From NCBI GenBank assembly GCA_016235665.1, contig JACRJI010000013.1, positions 79,095-143,094 of the forward strand: a stretch of DNA of 64,000 bases, given 5' to 3'. The notes beneath the pieces were generated by a model, which made no database searches, was not told the origin of the DNA, and saw nothing but the letters and a program-made list of their open reading frames with translations. This document shows, piece by piece, positions 8,845-17,828 of the stretch. The position numbers were made by a program, and so were the translations under genes. Position 1 is the first letter of the stretch. The number at the start of each line of letters is the position of its first letter. The stretch comes from a candidate division TA06 bacterium (GTDB taxonomy: Bacteria > Edwardsbacteria > AC1 > EtOH8).

Positions 8845-8901
8845 AACTCAACCCCTTTTATTCCCCTTCTCTTGAAAGAGAAGGGGCTAGGGGATGAGTT
8901 C
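8845..8901. repeat. Palindromic repeat, family A copy 1
   Basis: An outer AACTCA...TGAGTT arm pair encloses CCCCTTCTCTT / AAGAGAAGGGG. It ends GGGGATGAGTTC as in the other copies at 11987, 20684, 21226, 33825 and 34419. Confidence 0.85.
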
Positions 8902-8930
8902 AAACAGTCCAGCGCAGTTTTGATTGCCAT

Positions 8931-9668
8931 ATGCTTAAAACACTCCTACACAGCCTGCTGAATTTTATCTTTCCGCCGTTCTGCGCCTCCTGCCATAAAA
9001 AGATTCTGGAGCCGAAGGGCGGCCTGATCTGCGAGGCCTGCTGGGGTACCCTGGAAAGATGGGAAGCCCAAAGCTGCCAGCGCTGCGGGTCTATATTGCC
9101 AGAGCAGTCCTGGCCAGCCATGCCGCTGCTTTGTCCCAAATGCCGGATTCCGGACTGGGCCTGCGCCGATGTCAGGGCCATCGGGCCGTTCAAACAGCCG
9201 CTCTCTGATGCCATCCACCTGCTGAAATACTCGGACAGGCGCTCGGTGGTCAAAAGGCTGTCTCTTTACCTGGAGCAGTCCCTGGCCGGAGTCGGGCAGT
9301 ACCAGGCCGCCGATCTGATCCTGGCGGTGCCGCTGCACCCGGCCCGGAAACGGGAGCGGGGCTACAACCAGGCACAGCTTCTGGCCCAGGTTCTGGGAAA
9401 ACTTTTAAACAAGCCCTGTCCCGAAAACATCGTCTCCCGGGCCAGACACACCCAGACCCAGACCAAACTGAACAAGCAGCAGCGGCTGGAGAACGTGAAG
9501 GACATTTTCACCGTAAAAAAACCGGAACTGGTCAAAGGCAAGAGCGTGATCCTGATAGACGATGTGCTGACCACCGGGGCCACCATCGGCTCCTGCGCCG
9601 GAAAACTGCTGGAGGCCGGGGCCTCCAAAGTACTGGCCCTGACCGCGGCGGCCGCTCCGTTAGATTAA
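8931..9668 (+). CDS. ComF-family phosphoribosyltransferase-like protein
   Basis: A 245-residue protein related to competence protein ComFC. The N-terminal zinc-ribbon region has CASCHKK, CEAC, CQRCG and CPKCR pairs (residues ~17-75). The C-terminal domain is a type I phosphoribosyltransferase fold with RERGYNQAQLLA and the PRPP loop VILIDDVLTTGATIGSC at about residue 203. ComFC supports DNA uptake in naturally competent bacteria; in others its role is unclear. The start at 8931 has no strong ribosome site. A family A repeat lies directly upstream. Confidence 0.9.
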   Translation: MLKTLLHSLLNFIFPPFCASCHKKILEPKGGLICEACWGTLERWEAQSCQRCGSILPEQSWPAMPLLCPKCRIPDWACADVRAIGPFKQPLSDAIHLLKYSDRRSVVKRLSLYLEQSLAGVGQYQAADLILAVPLHPARKRERGYNQAQLLAQVLGKLLNKPCPENIVSRARHTQTQTKLNKQQRLENVKDIFTVKKPELVKGKSVILIDDVLTTGATIGSCAGKLLEAGASKVLALTAAAAPLD

Positions 9669-9675
9669 GAGCCTT

Positions 9676-9778
9676 TTATCCACAGATTAACGCAGATTAT
9701 AACAATTACTTTCCGCCTAATTGTTTGTTTCAACATGAGAAAATCTGTGATAATCTGTGAAAATCTGCGGATTATAAT
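9676..9778. repeat. Intergenic inverted repeat, family C copy 1
   Basis: The left end carries CCACAGATTAACGCAGAT, and the right end carries AATCTGTGAAAATCTGCGGA, so the two ends are inverted copies around an AT-rich centre. Similar copies lie at 16499, 30714 and 54248. Confidence 0.75.
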
Positions 9779-9815
9779 TTCCCGGGGAGTCATATAAATT
9801 CACTGCCGATTTTTA

Positions 9816-9844
9816 TTGACATAAGCCCTTGGTAGTGTTAAACT
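9816..9844 (+). promoter_or_regulatory. Probable sigma-70-type promoter for the phosphofructokinase gene
   Basis: TTGACA at 9816-9821, 17-base spacer, TAAACT at 9839-9844 (4 of 6 matches), 51 bases before the ATG at 9896. Confidence 0.65.
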
Positions 9845-9895
9845 AAAAGGCTGTTAAAATCGTCATTAATTCCATGAAAACACTTAGGAGAATAC

Positions 9896-11977
9896 ATGTC
9901 TGATATCTCCGTTCTGCAGAAACACCGGGCCGGTTACCGGCCCAAACTGCCATCAATCTTCATCAAGAACGGCCCCCGGTTAAGGGCTGTTGAAACAGGC
10001 GAGCCGGGGCCCAAACACGAGATCATTGACGGCGCTTTTCCCAAAACATCAGCCTTCAAGGCTGTGGTGTTCGAGCCGGACCAAAAGCGCCAATACAAGC
10101 CCCTGAACGTGGGGGTGATCTTCTCCGGGGGCCAGGCCCCGGGCGGGCATAATGTGCTGGCCGGGCTGTTCGATTGTTTGACCGCCATCAACCCCCAAAG
10201 CCGGCTTTACGGATTCCTGGGCGGCAGCAGCGGCCTGGTGGACAACAAATACCAGCTGCTGACCTCCGATCTGATCGACGAATACCGCAACACCGGGGGC
10301 TTTGATCTGATCCTCACCGGGCGCACCAAGCTGGACAAGGAGGAGCAGTTCGTAAAGGTGGCCCAAAACTGCAGGGAACTGGGGATCACCGGGCTGGTGA
10401 TAGTGGGCGGCGACGACTCCAACACCAACGCTTGCATGCTGGCCGAATATTTTCTGCAGAACGAGGCCGAGATCAGCGTGGCCGGCTGTCCCAAGACCAT
10501 AGACGGCGACCTGAAGAACGAACAGATAGAGATATCCTTCGGCTTCGACACCGCCACCAAGGTCTACACCGAACTGCTGGGGAACATCCTGCGGGACTGC
10601 AACTCGGCCCAAAAGTACTGGCACTTCGTGCGGGTGATGGGCCGCTCGGCCTCGCACATCGCGCTGGAATGCGCCCTGCAGTGCCATCCCAACCTGACCA
10701 TCATCTCCGAGGAAGTGGCGGCCAAAGCCTACAGCCTGAAGCAGATAGTGGAGCAGATCGCCAGCCTGATCAAGGCCCGGTCCGAAGAGAAGATGAATTT
10801 CGGGGTGGTGGTGGTGCCGGAAGGGCTGATCGAATTCATCCCCGAGATCAAAATTCTGATCACCGAGCTTAACGAGATACTTTCGGGGCATCAAGACTAC
10901 TTCAATTCCCTGCCCAGCACCAAGGACAAACAGCAGTTCCTGAACAGCAAGCTGTCGCCGGCTTCGGCCCAGGCCTACGGCCAGCTGCCGGATGAACTGC
11001 AGTGGGAGCTGTTGGTGGACCGGGATCCCCACGGCAACGTCCAGGTCTCCAAGATCGAGACCGAGAAACTGCTGATAGACATGGTGGGCGACCTGTTAAG
11101 GGAATGGAAGGCCGAAGAGAAGTACAACGGCAGATACGCGGCCCAGAACCATTTCTTCGGCTACGAGGGCCGCTGCGCCGCGCCGTCCAACTTTGACGCC
11201 GACTATGCCTACAGCCTGGGCTACACCGCCGGGGCGCTGCTGGCCGCGGAGAAGACCGGATACATCGCCACGGTCAGGAACCTGATGAAACCTTCCTCCG
11301 AATGGGTTCCGGGCGGCCAACCCCTGGCCGGAATGATGACGGTGGAGCGGCGCCAGGGCAGGGATGTGCCGGTGATCAAAAAGGCTCTGGTGGAGCTGGA
11401 GGGCAAGCCGTTCAAGGTCTTCGCCCAGCAGCGCGACAAATGGATGATGTCAACCGACTATCTGTACCCCGGACCGATCCAGTATTTCGGCCCGGAGGAG
11501 GTCTGCGACCGGACCACTTTGACCCTGGTGCTGGAGCAGGGACAGGACATCCTGGACGCCCTGTCCACGGTGGGCGCCTTAAAGACCAGCGATTTCTTCA
11601 GCCGGCTGTCCCCGGATTCGCTGACCCGGCTGCTGGGAATGGTCCAGCATCTGGAGGTGAGGCCCGGGCAGGTGGTGATCCGCCGGGGCGAGATCGGGCA
11701 GTGTTTTTACGTGGTGATGGAGGGCGAGCTGGAAGTGCTGGGCGGAGATGATTCGTCAATTGTGGCCACGCTTAAGAAAGGCGACCCCTTCGGGGAGATC
11801 GCCCTGCTGGCCGACGTGCCCCGCACCGCCACGGTGGCGGCCAAGACCGAGGGGGATCTGATATTCATCAACAATTATGATTTCAAGGAATTTCTGGCCG
11901 AGCACAAGGAGCTGGAGCAGCAGCTGTCAGCGCTGAGCCAGGCCAGGCTGGCGGAGCTGAAGGAGAAGGGGAACTAG
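9896..11977 (+). CDS. Long-type pyrophosphate-dependent phosphofructokinase fused to a cyclic-nucleotide-binding domain
   Basis: A 693-residue protein. Residues ~60-550 are a PPi-type 6-phosphofructokinase. Its motifs are GVIFSGGQAPGGHNVLAG, the GGDDSNTNA loop whose second Asp favours pyrophosphate over ATP, PKTIDGDLKNEQIE with the catalytic Asp, the sugar-binding MGRSASHIALEC, and VPEGLIEF. These match the long plant/spirochaete/chlamydia group. Residues ~575-690 form a CAP-like cyclic-nucleotide-binding domain (VRPGQVVIRRGEIGQCFYVV, then GDPFGEIALLADVPRTATV, the phosphate cassette). The second domain suggests allosteric control, which is inference. It has its own promoter and an AGGAG site; aldolase and GAPDH lie downstream. 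Confidence 0.92.
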   Translation: MSDISVLQKHRAGYRPKLPSIFIKNGPRLRAVETGEPGPKHEIIDGAFPKTSAFKAVVFEPDQKRQYKPLNVGVIFSGGQAPGGHNVLAGLFDCLTAINPQSRLYGFLGGSSGLVDNKYQLLTSDLIDEYRNTGGFDLILTGRTKLDKEEQFVKVAQNCRELGITGLVIVGGDDSNTNACMLAEYFLQNEAEISVAGCPKTIDGDLKNEQIEISFGFDTATKVYTELLGNILRDCNSAQKYWHFVRVMGRSASHIALECALQCHPNLTIISEEVAAKAYSLKQIVEQIASLIKARSEEKMNFGVVVVPEGLIEFIPEIKILITELNEILSGHQDYFNSLPSTKDKQQFLNSKLSPASAQAYGQLPDELQWELLVDRDPHGNVQVSKIETEKLLIDMVGDLLREWKAEEKYNGRYAAQNHFFGYEGRCAAPSNFDADYAYSLGYTAGALLAAEKTGYIATVRNLMKPSSEWVPGGQPLAGMMTVERRQGRDVPVIKKALVELEGKPFKVFAQQRDKWMMSTDYLYPGPIQYFGPEEVCDRTTLTLVLEQGQDILDALSTVGALKTSDFFSRLSPDSLTRLLGMVQHLEVRPGQVVIRRGEIGQCFYVVMEGELEVLGGDDSSIVATLKKGDPFGEIALLADVPRTATVAAKTEGDLIFINNYDFKEFLAEHKELEQQLSALSQARLAELKEKGN

Positions 11978-11986
11978 GTTAAACCC

Positions 11987-12041
11987 AACTCAACCCCTAC
12001 ACCCCTTCTCTTGTTAAGAGAAGGGGACGGGGGATGAGTTC
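11987..12041. repeat. Palindromic repeat, family A copy 2
   Basis: AACTCA...TGAGTTC outer arms and CCCCTTCTCTT / AAGAGAAGGGG inner arms with loop GTT. It fills the gap between the phosphofructokinase stop and the ribosome site of the next gene. Confidence 0.87.
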
Positions 12042-12059
12042 GGTCCAAAGGAGAAGGTT

Positions 12060-13445
12060 ATGGCCAAATTACCAAAATGGCGGGGCCGGACCCTTAAAGT
12101 GATCGGGTGGATGTGCCTGATCCCTATCTGCCTGGTGGTGCTGGCTTTCCTGATAGGATGGGTCGGGGATCTGACAGCTACAGCAAAATGGGAGGCCGGG
12201 CGCCAGCGAGCTTTGGAAAGGGTCCAAAAAGCCAAGACTGCCGAGTTCCAGAGTGGTTATGATTTTGCGGTCATCAAGGCCAACGCCTGGGATTATTATC
12301 TTAATGCATCCGGATCGCTGGACAGCCTGGACAACCGGAAATTGGACAGCCTGGTCTTCAAAACCTTGGACATCAAGGAAGCAAACCGGCTTTTATCAAA
12401 ATACAAAAGGGAAATTACCCTCTGGGATTCCGGGGCCTGCAGCCGCTATTGCCGCACCAACGTGGAATACGAAAAGGGCTACAACGCTCCCATTCCAAAT
12501 TACATAGCCCTTCAGAAAATGCTTAAATTGGCACTGCTCAAGGGCAGACTTGAAGTGGCTTCGGGCCAGACTCGGCAGGGGGCGCTCACTTATTCCAAAG
12601 CCCTTAAGACGGCCATGGACTTTTCGGGGGGCAGTATGCTGACAATAAGCAGAATGGTGGGAATAGTAGCAGGCAGGCATGCCAATAGGATGATCGCCGG
12701 AGACATTGGTCGGTTTGATTCAAAATCATTGCTACTTATGCAAGAAACGCTGGAGAATACGGAAAAGTCATGGCCGCCTATCCATCCGACCATTGACATG
12801 GAAGCTATTAGCATTTATTTTGCAGCAGACGGACAGGATGCAGTGGCCTTCATAGAAGGCGGTGCCGATGGTAAAGTGAACGCAAATCCTATAGTAAGGA
12901 TCGTGCGCCGGGCAGGTTACGCAATGCTTTGCTGGAAGCAATATTTTTCAGTCAAACGCAACCTGATGAACTTTTCCGGCATACTGCAGCAGGTGGCTGA
13001 TGAAACGAGCAGGTCCCGGAGTGGACTATGGTCAACCCTGGAGCCGCTCCTTAAGCGGAATCAGGAGGGCATCAGTAAAAAAGCCAAGGGTGATGTATTT
13101 TTATCCATAGCCATGCCTAACCATACTATTTTCTTTTCACGTGAATTTGAACTGAGGATGGGTCTCAGGGTGTTAAAGGATGCTTTGATATTAAGGGAAT
13201 ACAGTCTGAAAAATGGCAAATATCCAGCCGATCTGTACCAAGCGGTCAAAGACAGCCCAGAGTACAACGACATTGCCAACGGCCTTCCACTAAGGTATGT
13301 TATCAATCAAGACAAGTCAGTTTTGCTTTACAGCGTAGGCCTTAATTTGAAGAATGACGAAGGGAAAAACTTTGTACTTTCGGAGGGCATAACCAGGAGC
13401 ACGGATAATGAAGATAGGGATGATATCGGAATAAAGTTAGAGTAA
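12060..13445 (+). CDS. Membrane-anchored protein of unknown function
   Basis: A 461-residue protein not assigned to a family. One N-terminal transmembrane helix (about residues 15-38, CLIPICLVVLAFLIGWVGDL) is followed by a long, mostly helical soluble region that should face the periplasm. Near the C-terminus LKDALILREYSLKNGKYPADLYQAV resembles a motif seen at the ends of planctomycete-like envelope proteins; this is a weak resemblance. AAAGGAGAAGG precedes the ATG. The next gene starts 10 bases after the stop, so the two probably form an operon. Confidence 0.75.
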   Translation: MAKLPKWRGRTLKVIGWMCLIPICLVVLAFLIGWVGDLTATAKWEAGRQRALERVQKAKTAEFQSGYDFAVIKANAWDYYLNASGSLDSLDNRKLDSLVFKTLDIKEANRLLSKYKREITLWDSGACSRYCRTNVEYEKGYNAPIPNYIALQKMLKLALLKGRLEVASGQTRQGALTYSKALKTAMDFSGGSMLTISRMVGIVAGRHANRMIAGDIGRFDSKSLLLMQETLENTEKSWPPIHPTIDMEAISIYFAADGQDAVAFIEGGADGKVNANPIVRIVRRAGYAMLCWKQYFSVKRNLMNFSGILQQVADETSRSRSGLWSTLEPLLKRNQEGISKKAKGDVFLSIAMPNHTIFFSREFELRMGLRVLKDALILREYSLKNGKYPADLYQAVKDSPEYNDIANGLPLRYVINQDKSVLLYSVGLNLKNDEGKNFVLSEGITRSTDNEDRDDIGIKLE

Positions 13446-13455
13446 GGAGGATTCC

Positions 13456-14772
13456 ATGGTCAAAAAGGTCATAATCCCGGCGCTTTTACTGCTGGCGCTG
13501 GCCGGCGCCGCCGCCGCCCAGCAGATCATAGCCGACCATAACGCCGTCGCCGCCTATGCCGGCATTCCCCAGCAGTACATCGACAGCGTCAAGACCTGGT
13601 GGGTGACCGTGCCCGGCGAGTCGCACTCGTCCGGCTACCGCATCGGGCTGGCCCTGCTGGAGGCCGCCGAGCCGCGCTACGCGGTCAACATCCGGGAGAG
13701 CGGCACCCCGGACAGCCTGCCCGCCGGGGAACTGCGGTTCAGCCGGGCCAGCTGGGGGGACCTGGGATCATCCAGCGGATGGCGCTACGGCTACGGCGAG
13801 GAGGACTGGTACACCAGCCAGACCGCGGTCGCCCGCACTGCGGCCGGTATCCGCTACTGCAACACCAACGGCAGGCCCTTGCACGCCACGGGATTCGGCT
13901 GGTGCTGGGACATGACATGGATAAACGCGCCGGGCGGCACGGAGGATCCAGTTTATCAGGTGCGCTGGGCGGGTTCATCCGAGGGCGGGCCGCAAGGCAG
14001 CCTGCGTTGGGGGCTTGATGCCGGCGATTCAGCTCTCACCGGAAACAGCATCTGCATGGACACATACCTGGCGGCGACACAGCTTTACATCGATTCCTGT
14101 CATGTCAACGGCTGGCCCACCACGGTATTCTACACCACCGGGCCGGTAGACGGCAACGACAACAATGAGAACGGTTACCAGCGCGAGATAAAGCATCAAT
14201 ATCTGAGGGACTACGTGCAACAGGACTCCACCCGGGTGCTGTTCGACTATGCCGACATTCTGTGCTGGGGGAACGACAGCAGCCAGCACATCGCCACCTG
14301 GAACGATAGCGGTACGCCCAGGAACTACCCCCAGATCCACGCCGACAACATGCTGGACACCAACGGCTCCTACACCGAGGACGGGGACCACATCGGGCAG
14401 AGGGGTTCCATCCGGCTGGCCAAGGCCATGTGGTGGATGCTGGCACGGCTGGCTGGCTGGGACGGAACGCCGTCGGGCGTCACGGCAAATATCAATGTTC
14501 TTAATGACGACCCCGGACTGCGGTTGTCGGTTCAGCCCAACCCGTTCCGGGGACAGACCGTCATCAGTTACATCCTTCCCCGGGCTGGCGAGGTCGAGCT
14601 GGCAATCTACAACAGCCTGGGGCAGAGGGTCCGTACTCTGGTGAGTTCACGGCAGGAACAGGGGACGCATACCGTAACACTCGGATACAACGACAATCCC
14701 GCCGGCGTTTATTTCTGCCGGCTGCGCGGCGGCGGAGCCGTCAAGACCAGCAGAATGGTGCTAATGAAATAA
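13456..14772 (+). CDS. Secreted protein, possible SGNH-type hydrolase, with FlgD-Ig/T9SS-like C-terminal tail
   Basis: A 438-residue protein with a signal peptide (LLLALAGAAAAQQ). The central part has PGESHSSGYR at about residue 53 and DGDHIGQRGSIRLAKA near residue 315. These could be block I (GDS-like, here GES) and the DxxH block of an SGNH esterase, but this assignment is tentative. The last ~85 residues (QPNPFRGQTVISYILPRAGEVELAIYNSLGQRV..., ending GGGAVKTSRMVLMK) form a FlgD-Ig/Por-secretion-type sorting domain. Strong AAGGAGG site. Probably exported to the cell surface or medium. Confidence 0.78.
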   Translation: MVKKVIIPALLLLALAGAAAAQQIIADHNAVAAYAGIPQQYIDSVKTWWVTVPGESHSSGYRIGLALLEAAEPRYAVNIRESGTPDSLPAGELRFSRASWGDLGSSSGWRYGYGEEDWYTSQTAVARTAAGIRYCNTNGRPLHATGFGWCWDMTWINAPGGTEDPVYQVRWAGSSEGGPQGSLRWGLDAGDSALTGNSICMDTYLAATQLYIDSCHVNGWPTTVFYTTGPVDGNDNNENGYQREIKHQYLRDYVQQDSTRVLFDYADILCWGNDSSQHIATWNDSGTPRNYPQIHADNMLDTNGSYTEDGDHIGQRGSIRLAKAMWWMLARLAGWDGTPSGVTANINVLNDDPGLRLSVQPNPFRGQTVISYILPRAGEVELAIYNSLGQRVRTLVSSRQEQGTHTVTLGYNDNPAGVYFCRLRGGGAVKTSRMVLMK

Positions 14773-14813
14773 CCAATACCGGTCTGTTCAATAAATACTA
14801 AGAGGAGATCACA

Positions 14814-15737
14814 ATGCCGCTAGTCGGAACCCGCGAGATGTTCAACAAGGCCTATGAAGGGGGCTATGCCATCGGGGCCTTCAACGTCAACAACATGGAA
14901 CTGCTCCAGGCCATCGCCGACGCCGGGCACGAGGAAAGATCCCCGCTGATACTGCAGGTGTCCTCCGGGGCACGCAAGTACGCCCGGCGGGAGTATCTGA
15001 CCCACCTGGTGAAAGCCGCGGTGGAGACCTACCCCGACTTGCCCATTGCTTTGCACCTGGACCACGGCGACAGCTTTGAGCTGTGCAAGGCCTGCGTGGA
15101 CGACGGCTTTTCCTCGGTGATGATCGACGCCTCGCATTTCGGCTTCGAGGAGAATGTCCACATCACCAAGCAGGTGGTGGAATACGCCCACGCCCGCAAC
15201 GTGCCGGTGGAGGCCGAGCTGGGCAAGCTGACCTCGACCTCGGACGAGCCCGGCGCCAAGGAATCCGTTTACACCGACCCCGACGAGGCCAAGCGGTTCG
15301 TGGAACTGACCGGATGCGATTCCCTGGCCATCTCCATCGGAACCTCGCACGGAGCCTACAAGTTCAAGGGCGAGCCGACCCTGGATTTCGAACGTTTGGA
15401 AAAGATCCAGAAACTGCTGCCGGGATTTCCCATCGTGCTGCACGGGGCCTCCTCGGTCCCCAAGGACTTGGTGGAGACCTGCAACAAGTACGGCGGACAG
15501 CTGCCGGGAACCCGGGGCGTGCCGGAGGAGTTTTTGGCCCGGGCAGCCAAGATGGCGGTCTGCAAGATCAACGTGGACACCGACCTCCGCATAACACTGA
15601 CCGGAGCCATCAGAAAAGTCTTCGCCGAGAGCCCGGGTGAGTTCGATCCCCGCAAGTACCTGGGCCCGGCCCGGGACGCGGTAAAAGAAGTGGTCAAGGG
15701 CAAGGTGAAGCTTTTCGGCTGCGCGGGCAAGGCCTAA
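14814..15737 (+). CDS. fba: Class II fructose-bisphosphate aldolase
   Basis: A 307-residue zinc-dependent aldolase that cleaves fructose-1,6-bisphosphate. Visible motifs are AFNVNNMELLQAI (residues ~20-32), the zinc-site region ALHLDHGDSFELC, FSSVMIDASHFGFEEN, EAELG, AISIGTSHGAYKF and IVLHGASSVP. The C-terminus carries KINVDTDLRIT, the class II signature. GAGGAGA precedes the ATG. With the PPi-PFK upstream and GAPDH downstream it makes a glycolytic neighbourhood. A palindromic element (family B) follows the stop. Confidence 0.96.
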   Translation: MPLVGTREMFNKAYEGGYAIGAFNVNNMELLQAIADAGHEERSPLILQVSSGARKYARREYLTHLVKAAVETYPDLPIALHLDHGDSFELCKACVDDGFSSVMIDASHFGFEENVHITKQVVEYAHARNVPVEAELGKLTSTSDEPGAKESVYTDPDEAKRFVELTGCDSLAISIGTSHGAYKFKGEPTLDFERLEKIQKLLPGFPIVLHGASSVPKDLVETCNKYGGQLPGTRGVPEEFLARAAKMAVCKINVDTDLRITLTGAIRKVFAESPGEFDPRKYLGPARDAVKEVVKGKVKLFGCAGKA

Positions 15738-15754
15738 CCTACTGGCATCAATCC

Positions 15755-15782
15755 TTAGCCCAGCCCTTAAGGACTGGGCTAA
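15755..15782. repeat. Palindromic element, family B copy 1 (after aldolase gene)
   Basis: The arms TTAGCCCAG and CTGGGCTAA enclose CCCTTAAGGA. It lies 17 bases after the aldolase stop. The same core follows gapA (17758) and kdsA (22148). It may stabilise or end messages; there is no T-run. Confidence 0.82.
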
Positions 15783-15820
15783 AGATGAGTCATACGGTAA
15801 ATTGAACAAGGAGGTGTATC

Positions 15821-16477
15821 ATGGCTGTGATCACGATCTCCAAACAGCATGGGGCCGGGGGCAAGGAGATCGCCCTGGCCCTGGCCCGGAGCTTAAGCTG
15901 CGAAGTGGTGGACAAGTCGCTGATCATCAAAGTGGCCCAGCAGGCCCGGGTGGGAACCGACCGGGTGGAGAACTTTGACCAGGAGCATTACAGTTCCATC
16001 GACAAATATTTGAGCGGGATATTCCTGGCCAACCCGGCCTTGTTCGGTCCTGGCAGTTTTGATTTCCCCGTCACCAGTTCCGCCGGGCTGATGGCCGACC
16101 AGGAATTCTTCAACGCCCAAAAATACCTGACACTGACCCAGGCTTTGATCAAAGAGCTTTACCAGAAGGGCAACGTGGTCTTGGTGGGGCGGGGCGGGCA
16201 GGTGCTGCTGGCCGATAAGCCGGACTGCCTTCACCTCAGGCTGTGTGCCCCGCTGGAATACCGGATCAAGCGGGTGATGGAGAAGGCCGGGGTCAGTGAG
16301 AAGGAGGCCGGGGAGAAGATCCACTCCCGCGACAGATCCCGGGCCTCTTACATCAGGGATTATTACCAGAAGGACTGGAACGACCCGGGGCTGTATCATC
16401 TGACTATCAACACCCAGTTGGTCCCGGTCGAGACCATCATCACGCTGGTTAGGCAAATGATAAACAACAAACTTTAA
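15821..16477 (+). CDS. Cytidylate-kinase-like protein
   Basis: A 218-residue protein starting AVITISKQHGAGGKEIALALA, a P-loop variant (GAGGKE) of the cytidylate-kinase-like family (Cytidylate_kin2). It continues EVVDKSLI, then GNVVLVGRGGQVLLADKPDCLHLRLCAPLEYRI and SRDRSRASYIRDYYQKDWNDP, the lid and substrate region of that family. Whether it truly acts on CMP is unknown. AAGGAGGTG precedes the ATG. Its place between aldolase and GAPDH genes does not reveal its role. Confidence 0.85.
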   Translation: MAVITISKQHGAGGKEIALALARSLSCEVVDKSLIIKVAQQARVGTDRVENFDQEHYSSIDKYLSGIFLANPALFGPGSFDFPVTSSAGLMADQEFFNAQKYLTLTQALIKELYQKGNVVLVGRGGQVLLADKPDCLHLRLCAPLEYRIKRVMEKAGVSEKEAGEKIHSRDRSRASYIRDYYQKDWNDPGLYHLTINTQLVPVETIITLVRQMINNKL

Positions 16478-16498
16478 TAGTTATCTTACTTAGGAGCT

Positions 16499-16597
16499 TT
16501 TATCCGCAGATTAACGCAGATCATAGCGAATCATTTTGTGCTTATAATAATATCCCTATTTAGAAATATCTGTGTAAATCTGTGAAATCTTTGGATA
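16499..16597. repeat. Intergenic inverted repeat, family C copy 2
   Basis: TATCCGCAGATTAACGCAGAT on the left and ATCTGTGAAATCTTTGGATA on the right are inverted with respect to each other around an AT-rich centre. Confidence 0.75.
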
Positions 16598-16633
16598 GAA
16601 AAGGTTTTGGTGTGTATTCCTGAAATAGTTAGA

Positions 16634-17746
<1,113 letters not shown>

Positions 17747-17757
17747 TCCGTCACGTT

Positions 17758-17787
17758 CATAGCCCAGCCCTTAAGGGCTGGGCTATG
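17758..17787. repeat. Palindromic element, family B copy 2 (after gapA)
   Basis: A perfect 30-base palindrome with arms CATAGCCCAGCCC and GGGCTGGGCTATG around TTAA. It starts 12 bases after the gapA stop. Confidence 0.88.
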
Positions 17788-17828
17788 AATAACATTTCCT
17801 ACTGGTGATTTTCAATGTCAGAAAATTG

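Noticed and set aside
10049..11032. Long - strand open frame opposite the phosphofructokinase (and many similar antisense frames)
   Set aside because: These are shadows of GC-rich coding sequence; the + strand frame has clear family motifs.
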